From: Ailurus styani
Taxonomy: Eukaryota > Chordata > Mammalia > Carnivora > Ailuridae
NCBI GenBank assembly: GCA_002007465.1
Contig: LNAC01000039.1
Location: forward strand, 2,175,948-2,239,947
DNA length: 64,000 nucleotides
Direction of reading: 5' to 3'
The notes under the pieces: model-generated
Databases searched by the model: none
What the model was told of the DNA's origin: nothing
What the model saw: only the letters and a program-made list of their open reading frames with translations
Shown: positions 32,131 to 43,164 of the stretch, in pieces
Layout: every line of letters starts with the position of its first letter
Position numbering within the stretch: position 1 is the stretch's first letter
Program-made: the position numbers and the translations under genes

Positions 32131-32154
32131 NNNNNNNNNNNNNNNNNNNNNNNN
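32131..32154. other. 24-N gap inside a G homopolymer
   Basis: Flanked on the left by about 20 G and on the right by GCCCCGCCCCCC followed by about 25 G. Both flanks are sequencing-hostile, so base counts here are unreliable. Confidence 0.9.
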
Positions 32155-33039
32155 GCCCCGCCCCCCGGGGGGGGGGGGGGGGGGGGGGGGAGTGGAAGCC
32201 TTGAGAGGCTGAGACAACCCCCCCCACACCCCCCTCACCCCCGATCCTGTCCTCCCCTGGGAGGGGCCGAGGAGACAAGACCAGACCAACAACACAAGGT
32301 TCTGAGAGACCTGGGCCCTAGGAAAACAAGATGTTACAAAGACCGTAATTTTTCTATTTTTATAACATTTTATATAACTCATAAAACAGTGCTTGTATAA
32401 AAATTCACACAAAGTTTGCTAGAGAACATACAATTTCCAAAAATGTCCTGGGTTTTTGTTACATTCAGTTTTCTAAGGACGCATTCAAATCAATGGTAAA
32501 ATGCAGACATTATGCGGTATTACATTATCTTTGGTAAAACTATTCTCGTTATTTTGTCTCCTCACAGTATTAACTCTGATATCCACTTTGTGCAGGGTCT
32601 TTCACTAGGATGTCAGAAAAACATTAAGGCTGGATCTACACGAGGCAAGTATTTCCAAATGGCATGAACAGCCCCTGGGCCCCCACCTCCACTTCATACT
32701 CCTGTCCACACAGCCAGGCAGGGTGAGAGAGCTCAATGACCGCCAATGAGGGGTCTCAAGACCCCACTGCAATCGGACAAGAAGCCAACATCTGGGAGGG
32801 AAGGTGGAAACCGAGGCCATCTCTGTAGGAACCCAAGTGGCTGTGCTGCAGTGTGGTCGGGCCAGTGACTCTTACCATTTACACAGCGAATCTCTTCACC
32901 ACTAAGTAGATCCCATTGGCTGGTCGATGATTGCTGCGGATGTGGTAACCCCTCCAACCCAAACGTAAAAAGAAAGGAAGATTTGGGGCCAACACCGAAG
33001 GGGGAGGGGCACACTATCGCCCATGACACTAGACACGAC

Positions 33040-33045
33040 TTTATT
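33040..33045 (-). terminator. BEND3: candidate BEND3 polyadenylation signal
   Basis: AATAAA on the reverse strand with GT-rich sequence 5-40 nt downstream. Chosen for context only. The alternatives are 35632-35627 (proximal) and 32042-32037 (distal). Confidence 0.45.
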
Positions 33046-35145
33046 CCCTGTCAAACATTTGTGGTCATGTATACACAGCCCAAGTGAGCTGAAGCAGGAT
33101 TAGAACACTTAGTACATTCATGACTACCTTCATACATTCTTTTAAAACTTAACTAACAGCGACAACAAGGAACACTACCACCTAGCGTGACTTGCTATTT
33201 TCCTTAACATCAGAATGTGTCTGTGCTAATTCTTTAGTCCTCCAGGTATAAGGGGGAAAAAATAACCCGAAACCAAACAAGTAAAAAACCGAAGAATTTC
33301 AAATGGGGAGGGGGAAGGGGTCTACCAACACATTTTGTGGAAAATACTAAATTTTGAAGAAAGTAAGTATTTTGTACTTCTATTGCTTCATGTAAAAAAC
33401 TGCTCTGGGCTGAGGGCCGGAGGGCTGAGGACGCCGTACAGACAGACGCAGGACCTGCAGGTGTTTCCTGATGAGACAGTCCGGAGGGACAGGAAACAAC
33501 TCCCAGAGTGTGCCCACCTCTCTTCACTAAAAGGGACTCTAAGATTTGGGGCTGGGGCGGTGAGGGGTGGGGGGAGGCCCCACACGGGAAAGGTATTAAG
33601 GAAACCACCAAAATGCAGTTTCCAAAAACTGAACATGCTCTAGGTTGTGAAGAAACACATTTCATCCCTAGAACTTGCTGATTTCTCTAACGTGGGGAGA
33701 CAGGACTTATTATTAATAAATGATTGTGCTTCTGAAGTTGTAGGGTAGTAGTCCACCCTCTAGAGAGCAGGGCAATTTTCGCATGGCTTGGAATCCTCTT
33801 GGACACATCCTAGAGACCAGGACAAATTCCATGGCACTCTCCAACCGGCAGGGCTGGCGGCCGAGAGTGCCGCTGCCATCTTTGGGTAAGGCGTGCGCAC
33901 TTGCACGCATGCGAGTGTGTGTTGGAGAGACTAAGGCATAGAGAAAGGCCCAAGTGAGGCGGGGTGGGGTGGGGGAGTGAGTTTCCTGGCTGCTCTGGTC
34001 CCTTCATTCCAGGCACAAAGAGGCTGAGCTCATTACTCATGTAGGTCCCCTTCCTCCCACTTAAGTTTTTTAGTAAGAAGAAATGTGTGTGCACATGGGA
34101 GTGGGGTTGGTTGTATGTGAGTCATTAAGTCCCTGTGCATTTCTAAATTTCAGTAATTTAGGTCTGCAGTTGCAACAGAAATAATCTGCAAATGGCATTT
34201 AAAAGCAAATTTACTGAAGTCAGATTGGCAACTTTACTTTGCTCAAAATCCTGTCATTAAAAAGAAAAAAAAAAAAGCCCTCTGGGTGCAGGCAAAATTA
34301 TGTCATATAGCCACCAGAACTGAAGTACTTGTCAGTTGTAGAGAGAAAATTCACAGATTGTTTCTATTATTTCTGCATTTTAAGGTAGCAAACAGTAAGC
34401 CACTAGGTTATTAACTCTGCAACATTCCACAAGGGTTTTAGGACCACCCTGTGTGATTCAGTTCATTTTCCAAGCTTCTGGTATGATGTACTCGGTTTGG
34501 GTTACACTGTTTCCCTTCCCTCTTAGGGCTTTGGACCCCAAAGTCGGGTAGGTAAAAGTATTGTTTTTCAGGACTTTACCTGCTGGGGAATTTCCTGATT
34601 GGAGGTATCCAATCCAGAGTATGCCACTGGTCTGGAGCAGTCAGACCTTCCGAAGCAGCGAGGAAAGAAGAGACGTCTCACTCCGAGGCCACGGGACTGG
34701 CCAGAGACACAGGGCAACAGAGCTTCTACGGAGTCTGAGGCACCAGCTGAGTGGACTCTGGGAGGGGACAGGGGAGCCCCATTTGAATGACCTGTGCCCT
34801 TCCAATGCCAGGTATCCCCAAGAGGGCCCGAGGCCTGGGCTTGCCCTGAGGAACAAGGATGTGCTACTGACGGGAAGGGCTCACACTGAGGTGTGGTGAA
34901 GCCATCAGACAGCTCCCAGAACCTGGGTCTTGCACAAAAACACACACAGAAAGTAAACAGCTTTGGTGAGCCCAGAGGGGGCCCATCCTTAAATCAAACA
35001 AGAAGCCAAATATTCACACACACTATTTTCCAAGAAAATGTGTCTGCCCCTCCAAACGGCATCCTTGTGGAGAGAGGGAAGAGGGTAGTGGAAGGACACA
35101 GCTCAAAATGACATTGTGTACGTGTTTCCACGTCTATCTACATTC

Positions 35146-35147
35146 AT

Positions 35148-35194
<47 letters not shown>
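35146..35194 (+). repeat. (ATC)n microsatellite
   Basis: About sixteen ATC units without interruption. In the BEND3 transcript this reads (GAT)n within the 3' UTR. Confidence 0.97.
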
Positions 35195-35198
<4 letters not shown>

Positions 35199-35712
35199 TG
35201 TTCTCGTCTACAGAGAGTGAGCACAGCATTCTACCGACGTGGCAACCGCGAACAGGCCAGGTCGCATGGGCAGGCCCCCTCCTCAGCATCACAGCAGAAG
35301 GGAGGACGCGACCACGGTGGGAAAGGAGGTCATACTACTCTGTCCCCTCGACTGCCATCTGAGGGGCATCTTGATTCTTCCAAAGTCAGATGTAAAAGAC
35401 AAGGTCAGTAAAATTGGTCTCTATGCCACCTGAAGCTATTATTAGCCATCATGCAGGAACATGGCATTTCTAAAAATTTCATAAATCTGAAACCATCTTA
35501 AAAAAAAATCCCAGCAACCGAAGTCATCTTACAGTACTTCATCTCAAATATTTAAAAGATAGTTGTTCTAAGTAAAATGGCCCCCAAAGAGCCCAATGAT
35601 TTTTTTTTTTAAAAAAGGGTTTCTATTTTATTTAAAAAAAACGGATAAAAATGGAAGATGTAAAATGTGGGAAGAGGAACAAGAGAGTCGCTGACTAGGC
35701 ATTTGAAATCGG

Positions 35713-35713
35713 N
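35713..35713. other. single ambiguous base (N)
   Basis: In the BEND3 3' UTR, between 'TTTGAAATCGG' and 'AGGAGAGAAGG'. Unlike the other single-N sites, no flank duplication is seen. Confidence 0.9.
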
Positions 35714-35969
35714 AGGAGAGAAGGCGCCACTCCTGAGGCCTCTCCGCAATCACAGCTCCGCTCTCCCGGACTCCGACCGCGCCCCTGGGACGCAGGACTG
35801 CAGGTCGTGAGGAGGAGACGGAACGCAAGGCTTCGTTCTCTCCTGCGGCTGGGCGGTGTGCCGACGTGTGCAAACGGAGGAAGCCACTCCCTGCCGACAT
35901 AAGGTGCGCGTCTGCAGATGCCCCTGGCGAGCCCCGAGAGAACGCCCAGTCCCCGGGGGCGCCCGCCCA

Positions 35970-38216
35970 TCACTTCTCCACCTTCTTGGCCTTCTTCAGG
36001 ATGTCGCATTTCTTCCTGTTGGGGCGGCGGCACCGCTCGTCGATGCTCGGGATGCACTCGTAGTGCCACACCTCCTCCATCTTCTCCACTGGGTACACGG
36101 CCTCCACGTAGTGGCGGATGAGCCGCAGCCGCGTGGGGTCCAGCTGCTTCTTGTTGCAGGCGCCGGAGTGGTTGTACTGCAGCCGGAGGTTCTCGGCCGT
36201 GAAGAGCTCCGGGAAGAGCCTGACCAGGAGCCGCGCGGCGAAGTTGCCCACGGACAGGCTCTGCTGCACGATCTCGCGCACCTCCTTGTCCGACAGCAGG
36301 TACGGCGGGGGCACCGGGAAGTCGGGCGAGGGAACCACCAGCTCGTCCAGGGGGATCTTGCAGAAGTCCTTGCTGCTTCTTTCGGGGGGCAGCGGGGGCC
36401 CCTCGAACTCCTCTCGGAACCGCTCGGGGTTGATTGCATAGCTCGTCAGGTCCCTGCACTCGGGGCCCGGCACGTGGACCTTGCGCTGCTGCTGGTAGGA
36501 GCGCCGCTGCTCGGTGTCCCGGCGCCGGCAGCGCTCGTCCAGCTTGCCCACGAACTCCAGCGTCCAGACGCGGTCGTTCTTGGCGCGCGGGTAGAGCAGC
36601 TGCACGTAGTGGCGGATGAGCTTGATACGGGACGGGTCCAGCTGCTTCTTGCCCAGGGAGCCACTGCAGTTGTACTGCTTGCGCAGGTTCTCGTGCGTGA
36701 AGAGCTCGGGGAAGAGGTGCACCAGCAGGCGCGAGGCGAAGTTGCCGATGGACAGGCTGCTCTCGTAGATGCTGCGGAGCTGCTCCTTGCTGAGCAGGCA
36801 GTCGGCGCCCGGCACCTCGAAGTCGGGCTGCGGGATCTCCAGCTTGTCGAAGTCGATGGGCACCAGCCAGATCTTCTTGGAGCGCCGGCCCGGCCGCTCG
36901 CCCTCGAAGCTGTCTTCCACCTTGACCACGGAGATGTCGTCGGGCAGGCTGGAGGAGTCGTAGCAGTCATCGCGCCCCGGCTCGCCCTCGCTGCCCCCGT
37001 CCAGGGCCAGGCCCTCGAGCTCGTCGTTGAGGCGCTGGGCGCACTGCTGCAGCCAGGCCTCCTCCTCCTGCATGTCGGGGAAGTAGATCTCCGTGTAGTT
37101 GCGGATGATCTGCAGCCGCTGCGGGTCCAGCTCCTGCTTGCCGCCGTCGCCGTAGCAGCTGTACTGCTCGCCCAGCTTCCGGTGGTCGAAGAGCTCGGGG
37201 AAGAGCCGGTGCAGGAGGAAGACGGCGAACTCGCCGGGGGACGAGGCTTCGTCCAGGAACTCGGTGAGGTCCTGCGTGTCCACCACGTGGTCCGAGGCGA
37301 TGGTGCTGCTCCGGTCCAGGGACAGGGCCTCCTCCTGGTCCTTGTTGTCCAGGAAGTGGCTGGCGTCTACCTGCTCGGCCTCAAAGAAGCCGGCCACCTG
37401 GCCGCCGGGCTGGCTGTCCTCCATCTCCCGCTGGGCCCAGAAGCGGCCGAAGAAGTCGTTCAGCTGGGGCAGGCACTCGGCCTGCCACACGGCCGTGTCC
37501 TTCACCGAGGGGTAGTAGACCTCCACGTAGTTGCGGATGAGCTGCAGGTGCAGCGACTCCAGCTTCCGCTTGGCCGCGAAGCCGCACGCGCTGCAGCCAC
37601 GCGAGAAGTCCACGTCGCTGAAGAGCTCGGGGAAGAGCTGCACTAGCAGGCGGCAGGCCAGGTCGCCGCCCGACAGGCTCTGGTCCACGATCTGCTTGAG
37701 CTCCGCCGCCGTGAGCTGGTACTCGGGGGGCGGCTGGAACTTGGCCACCATCTCGGTGGGGCTCACCTGCTTCTTGATGCGGCTCACCTCCAGGGAGAGC
37801 AGGTCCACCTTGCTGTGCAGCTGGGACATGTTGGAAGAGAGTGTGTTGAGCATGTAGAACATCTTCTGGATCAGGAAGTAGATGTTGGGGTCCCCGTCAC
37901 TGGCCGCCGCGGCGCCGCCGCTGTCCCGCTTCTGCGGCTCGTTCAGGAGCCGCAGCGGCGACGGGCTGTTGCTGGAGTTGGCCTTGTCGAAGAGCTCGTA
38001 CGTGCTGAGCCCGTCGCCAGCGGGAGGGTTCTTCTTCTCCATGATCTTGTGCGAGATGCCATACAGGGGCTTCTTGTAGGATGCGGTGCTCAGGTCGTTG
38101 CAGGGCTCCTCCTCGCCAGGCCACGACGACCCCAGATTCTTGCCCCTGCCCGCCTGCTCCCCGTTGCCCTGGCAGGGCGAGCTGTTCTCGCGGTTCCGCA
38201 TGCCCGCCAGGAGGGT
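35970..38216 (-). CDS. BEND3: BEND3 terminal coding exon (residues 81-828)
   Basis: Acceptor CTGTCTGTTTTCCAG precedes T81; the stop TGA is at 35972-35970. This single 2.2-kb exon carries all four BEN domains. It is strongly GC- and CpG-rich, forming an intragenic CpG island. The upstream in-frame ATG at 38279 is intronic, so the true first residue here follows the splice. The last residues (KKAKKVEK) are basic. Confidence 0.97.
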   Translation of the reverse strand, partial: TLLAGMRNRENSSPCQGNGEQAGRGKNLGSSWPGEEEPCNDLSTASYKKPLYGISHKIMEKKNPPAGDGLSTYELFDKANSSNSPSPLRLLNEPQKRDSGGAAAASDGDPNIYFLIQKMFYMLNTLSSNMSQLHSKVDLLSLEVSRIKKQVSPTEMVAKFQPPPEYQLTAAELKQIVDQSLSGGDLACRLLVQLFPELFSDVDFSRGCSACGFAAKRKLESLHLQLIRNYVEVYYPSVKDTAVWQAECLPQLNDFFGRFWAQREMEDSQPGGQVAGFFEAEQVDASHFLDNKDQEEALSLDRSSTIASDHVVDTQDLTEFLDEASSPGEFAVFLLHRLFPELFDHRKLGEQYSCYGDGGKQELDPQRLQIIRNYTEIYFPDMQEEEAWLQQCAQRLNDELEGLALDGGSEGEPGRDDCYDSSSLPDDISVVKVEDSFEGERPGRRSKKIWLVPIDFDKLEIPQPDFEVPGADCLLSKEQLRSIYESSLSIGNFASRLLVHLFPELFTHENLRKQYNCSGSLGKKQLDPSRIKLIRHYVQLLYPRAKNDRVWTLEFVGKLDERCRRRDTEQRRSYQQQRKVHVPGPECRDLTSYAINPERFREEFEGPPLPPERSSKDFCKIPLDELVVPSPDFPVPPPYLLSDKEVREIVQQSLSVGNFAARLLVRLFPELFTAENLRLQYNHSGACNKKQLDPTRLRLIRHYVEAVYPVEKMEEVWHYECIPSIDERCRRPNRKKCDILKKAKKVEK

Positions 38217-41200
38217 CTGGAAAACAGACAGCGCGTTAGGCTCCTCTGATTTACTACTGGACACGTGGGTCTGAGGCACACAGGGGTGCCAAGTTCCCCC
38301 TCGGAAGCGCGTGAGGAACCGCGGCCCGCGCCCGGCCTGGGACGCACAGCTGACACAGACCTACGTGCTGGCGCCCGACGGCTCCCTCCTCCTACTCCCT
38401 GAGCAAGGCTCTCCAGCTGGGCGGGAAGGCTCCTGCAGGACACCGCTGTCGTGCCTCCTGTGCCCAGAGCCTGCGGGGCAACAGCCCTGCCAGGGACGCC
38501 GGAGCGACCACGAGGGCGGGAGGAGCACGGCCCCTCACTGACCTGGGCCCCCGGGGGCTCTTCCAGGGAGATCGGGAGTCCTGCCCACAGCAGCTCGGGA
38601 AGCCGTCTGCAGCCTCGAGGACAGTAGACAGCCCCTAAGGTGAAACGTGGTGAGCGCACTACGGGGGTCTGTGGCAACTCGACCACTGCCCAGAGGGACC
38701 TCTTATCACAGAATGGAGAAGGGCTGGCCCAGAACGTCCCAGATGCCATGCAACTGTGGACTGCACAAGGCGATGGGGTCCCCAGGTTTCTGCCTCGCCA
38801 TCTCCTGCTGGCCCAGCAGCCATTCCCAAAGAGCTGCAGGAGACAATTAAGCCCCAGTGTCTTGAGACAGTCACTGGACGGAATGTATTCACGCCTCTCG
38901 TACGCACCTACCAGGGTACTTGCTGTGTACCCTCTAGCCTTGCTCCGCAAAGGACAGGGAGATAATTAAACTCTACCACACTCATTTCAGGGACTATCTC
39001 TTCAGCTCACGAAAGGATGGCATGCACAGTAGGAGACCACTCTGCTGGACTCCCAGGGCAAGCTCACGATCCCCTTTAAAGACCCCAAAGCTTGAGTGCC
39101 AGCTCCACCACCAGATAACAATCAACCCTGACCGTCTGAGAACCCAGAGTTCTCAGGGAGAGTCCTCACTGCTCTCACCAGTGGTTTTTCCCCTGTTGCC
39201 AGGCCCTGAACATTTTAAGAGGCTGATTTATGTACAAGTGATTTTTAACCCAGGCTGAAAGGCAATTCAATGGAAAAAAAAAACATCATCTGTTCAACAA
39301 ATGATGATAGAATAACTGGATAGACATATGCAAAACCACACAACCAAAATTTCTATCTTCTGTGTACCATATAAAGAAATTAACTCAAAATGCATTGTAG
39401 ACGTAAATATAAAACCTAACTTAAAATTCTAACATTTCTAGAAGAAAACATAAGAGAAATCCCTTACAACCTTGGTTTAGGCAAATATTTCTTAGATATG
39501 ACACCACAAGCATAATCCGTAAGAGAAAAAAAAAGGGATAGGGGCATCAGGGCAGCTCAGTTGGTTAAGTGTCTGCCTTCGGCTCAGGTCATGATCTGAG
39601 GGTCCTGGGATCGAGCCCCGCCTCCAGCTCCCTGCTTAGTGGGGAGTCTGCTTCTCCCTCTCCCTCTGCCTGCCCACCCCTGTGCTTGTGCTCTCTCTCT
39701 CTTGCTATCTCTGTCAAAATAAATAAATATTTAGGGCGCCTGGGTGGCTCAGTGGGTTAAAAGCCTCTGCCTTCGGCTCAGGTCATGATCTCAGGGTCCT
39801 GGGATCGAGGCCCGCATCGGGCTCTCTGCTCAGCAGGGAGCCTGCTTCCCCCTCTCTCTCTGCCTGCCTCTGCCTCCTTGTAAACTCTCTCCTCTGTGTC
39901 AAATAAATAAATAAAATCTTAAAAATAAATAAATAAATAAATAAATATTTATTTATTTATTTATATAAAAAGGAGATGCTTATTAGCACAAATTAAAGCC
40001 CACTGGGAGAGAACCTCATCATCCCTACCAGAATGGGTACAAACAAAAAGATGATACCCAGTGTTGAAGATGTGAAGGCATCGAAACTCTCACGCACAGC
40101 TGGTGGGGCTATAAAATGGTGTAATCACTTTTTTTTTTTTGCCCCAGAGGTACAGGTCTGTGAATCATCATGCTTAGACCTTTCACAGCACTCACCATAG
40201 CACAAACCCTCCCCAATGTCCATAACCCATCCACCCTATCCCTATCCTCCCACCCCCCAGTAACCCTGTTTGTTTTGTGAGATTAGGAGTCTCTTATGGT
40301 TTGTCTCCTTCCCCATCCCATCTTGTTTCATTATTTTTCCCTCCCTACCCCCCACGATCCCCCGCCCTGCCCCTCAAGTTCCTCATATCAGAGAGATCAT
40401 ATGATAATTGTCTTTCTCTGATTGACTTATTTCGCTCAGCATAATACCCTCTAGTTCCATCCATGTCGTTGCAAATGGCAAGATTTCGTTTCTTTTGATA
40501 GCTGCATAGTATTCCATAAAATGGTGTAACCACTTTGGAAAACAGCTGGTTTTGAAAAGTTAAATATACACGGACCATATAACCCTGGTATTCCATTCCT
40601 AGATATTTATTTACCAAGCAATTTGAAAGCGCATGATCATACAAAGACTTACACACAAATAAATGCTCACAGTAGCCCCATCTGTAAATAGCCAAAGCTG
40701 GAAACAACCCAAAATGTTATCAGCAAGTATACAGAAAAACTGTCTTACATGCATATGGTGAAGTACTACTCAGCAATAGAACTGATACACAGTACTCACG
40801 ATGAGTCTAGAAATAATTACACTAGAAAAAGCCAAACAAACAAAAGAGGCCATACTGTAGGATTCCATTCATAGAAAATTCTAGAAAACACAAACTTAAT
40901 AGTGTGACGACCTGGGGGTGGAGGAAGGACACAAAGGGGCACATAAAAACTTTATGGTAGTTGGTGATTCATGTTTTTTATCTTGATCGTGGTGACGGCC
41001 TCTCTAATATACCCAGATGTCAGAACTTATCAAATGGTACACGTTAAATATTGTGCCATTCCTTGTATCTCAGGCCCAACTTCATAAAGCTGGTTTTGAC
41101 AAATGTTAAACTTGACTCAAGCCCTTACTGGAATGTATTTTTGAGGGTTTAATTAAGCAGAAGAGCTAACTGGTGAGCACGGGTGGGTGTCAGGGGAACG

Positions 41201-41459
41201 AACACACAGGGCTGAAGCACAAAGTAGTTGATTTTACTGACAGGTGTGTGCCCCAGGCAACTGCAGAATTGGGAAGAACAAAGGGCATCCTTTGGATGCT
41301 TCCACACCCACCGAGAATACTGTTGGTGTGAAGTGGCCAACGCTAGTGCTTCTGAAACTCCAATATATATATGCATCACCTGGGATCTTGTTCGAATGCA
41401 GATTCTGGTCCCTGGGCCTGCATTCCTTCCTTCCTTCCTTCCTTCCTTCCTCCCTCCCT

Positions 41460-41504
<45 letters not shown>

Positions 41505-43129
41505 AAGTTTATTTATTATTTAGTAATCTCAACAACCAATGCAGGGCTCGAACTGACAACCCTGAGATCAAGAGTTGCATACTCTTGTGACTGAGCCAGC
41601 CTGGCGCCCCTGGACCTGCCATTCTACCAAGTTCCCAGGTGCTGTGGGTCCTCTCTGAGTGGCCAAGGCCTGGAAGGCAGTGTCTGCTCTCAGTTTGCCT
41701 CATCCAGGCAGATTCAATGTCACCTGTAAGTCTTCAGATAACGAATGCCAGCACAAAACAGTATATGACGCATTTTTCTCTTGTAGCCTGAAATGGGTAG
41801 GGAGAAAAGACAAGCCCAGGAGGCTAGATTTATAAGCGCAGGTGAGTAATATGTGGGTCTAGGTGAAAACAGAGCACGAGGCCACATAAATATATAAGAC
41901 TTTGATCTTTCTCAACTACCCACATGTTATATTTCATTTTATATTTTAAATTAATGAATTACTTCCTGGACCCTCTCTTTTAGATAATGGAATAATCTGA
42001 CTCACATAGAGGAAGGTTAATTTTTCTCCTGCCTCTCTGTTGATAAGAACCACGCATAAGAAAAGCTACTTTACTCTGTAAAGGCCCTGAAGACAGAGAA
42101 ATTCTTAGAAGTGTTTTAATGATTCCAGGGAGATGGCCAATACTTTCCTCAGGGTTTGTTTGTATAAGCTGGTGACAGTTCAGAGGCACCTGGCCCTCCT
42201 CCCCCCTCCTCCTACCCACTCGACACTTCTCAAGGACTTAGGACCAGGGGCCTGCTGACATGGGAGAAGCCTAGCATGGATGGCCTGCCACCGGACCCTC
42301 TCTCTCCTCCTGGGGTCTCCTCACCCAGGCTGCCGGCGCCCTCATCACACTGCACGATTGCTCCCAGATGGGACCAAGTCATTCCTGAGTCTAGCCCCAC
42401 CCAGGACCTTGCACAGTGCCTGGGACACATACATGCTCAATGAGCGTGTGTCAACCAGACGCATGGATGGCTAAAGCAGGGCATGGCGTTGGGCCATTCT
42501 CAAATCTATGCTTGAGAAAGAGGAGCTGCTTGGATAGGCCACTAGCTTTATGAATAACATGTCTGTCGAGAGGTAGAAAAGCATAGGTAAGATCTCAGCT
42601 CACTCTGTCTTCTGTGACCTTGGCCAAATCAAACGATTTTTCATGCCTCAGCTTCTAGAAACTCAGGGATAAATAATGGTAGGTCTCACAGGGTAGTTAT
42701 GAAGACTTAATGAGATAATGTGCAGAAAGCACTGAGCCCTGTCTGACTTATTGTAAGTGCTTAATAAATAGTCACTGTTAGAATATAATTATTATTAAGC
42801 AATGCTATTCCCAAGCCAGAGCAGAGGTAATACAGGGGACCTTTCATTAAGCTAGTAGTAAAGATTACTCTCAGCCAGTAAACAAATGGAGGACTTCCCT
42901 GCAATGCATCAGGGTAAGTCACTCATAGAAGGCACTTCTTAGGGTGCCTGGGTGGCTCAGTGGGTTAAAGCCACTGCCTTNNNNNNNNNNNNNNNNNNNN
43001 NNNNNNNNNNNNNNNNNNNNNNNNNNNNNNNNNNNNNNNNNNNNNNNNNNNNNNNNNNNNNNNNNNNNNNNNNNNNNNNNNNNNNNNNNNNNNNNNNNNN
43101 NNNNNNNNNNNNNNNNNNNNNNAAAAAAA

Positions 43130-43164
<35 letters not shown>

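Larger units (their letters stand above)
25281..33039. other. intergenic region between convergent MTRES1 and BEND3
   Basis: About 7.8 kb. Recognised contents: hAT relic (25522), MIR (26510), MER20 (27068), SINE (28462), CpG-rich reverse ORF (28880), MIR (29505), MER5A (30150), MIR (30945), G-rich joins (31.8-32.2 kb). The unassigned stretches 25691-26509, 27276-28461, 29681-30149 and 31111-31814 show no exon. The segment 32337-32460 resembles a 3' UTR end on the - strand and might belong to a longer BEND3 transcript. Confidence 0.55.
33030..35969 (-). other. BEND3: BEND3 3' UTR (extent inferred)
   Basis: Follows the stop at 35970. An AATAAA on the - strand at 33045-33040 is followed by GTCGTGTCTAGTGTCATGG, a GT-rich downstream element, giving a UTR of about 2.9 kb. 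A proximal AATAAA lies at 35632-35627. A longer form ending near 32.34 kb is also possible. The UTR contains the (ATC)n tract at 35146-35194 and few recognisable transposons, unlike the introns. One N lies at 35713. Confidence 0.55.
39250..41050 (+). mobile_element. old L1 3' portion, interrupted three times
   Basis: Pieces 39250-39540, 39965-40110 and 40537-41050 follow L1 ORF2 end and 3' UTR: 'GAACCTCATCATCCCTACCA', 'TGGTGGGGCTATAAAATGGT', 'TGGAAACAACCCAAAATG', 'TGGTACACGTTAAATATTGT'. Interrupted by two SINEs and by a younger antisense L1 fragment. Confidence 0.8.

Noticed and set aside
35146..35194. CRISPR-like direct repeats
   Set aside because: Uninterrupted ATC microsatellite in a mammalian UTR, without spacers.
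35856..37646. 596-codon + strand ORF as a protein gene
   Set aside because: Fully antisense to the conserved BEND3 exon, leucine/valine/glutamate-rich shadow typical of GC-rich opposite frames, with no recognisable domain.
38090..38950. 286-codon reverse ORF and the upstream extension of the BEND3 frame to 38279
   Set aside because: It crosses the intron acceptor at 38217; the extension is intronic and the real upstream coding is in exons at 52518-52720 and 53209-53245.
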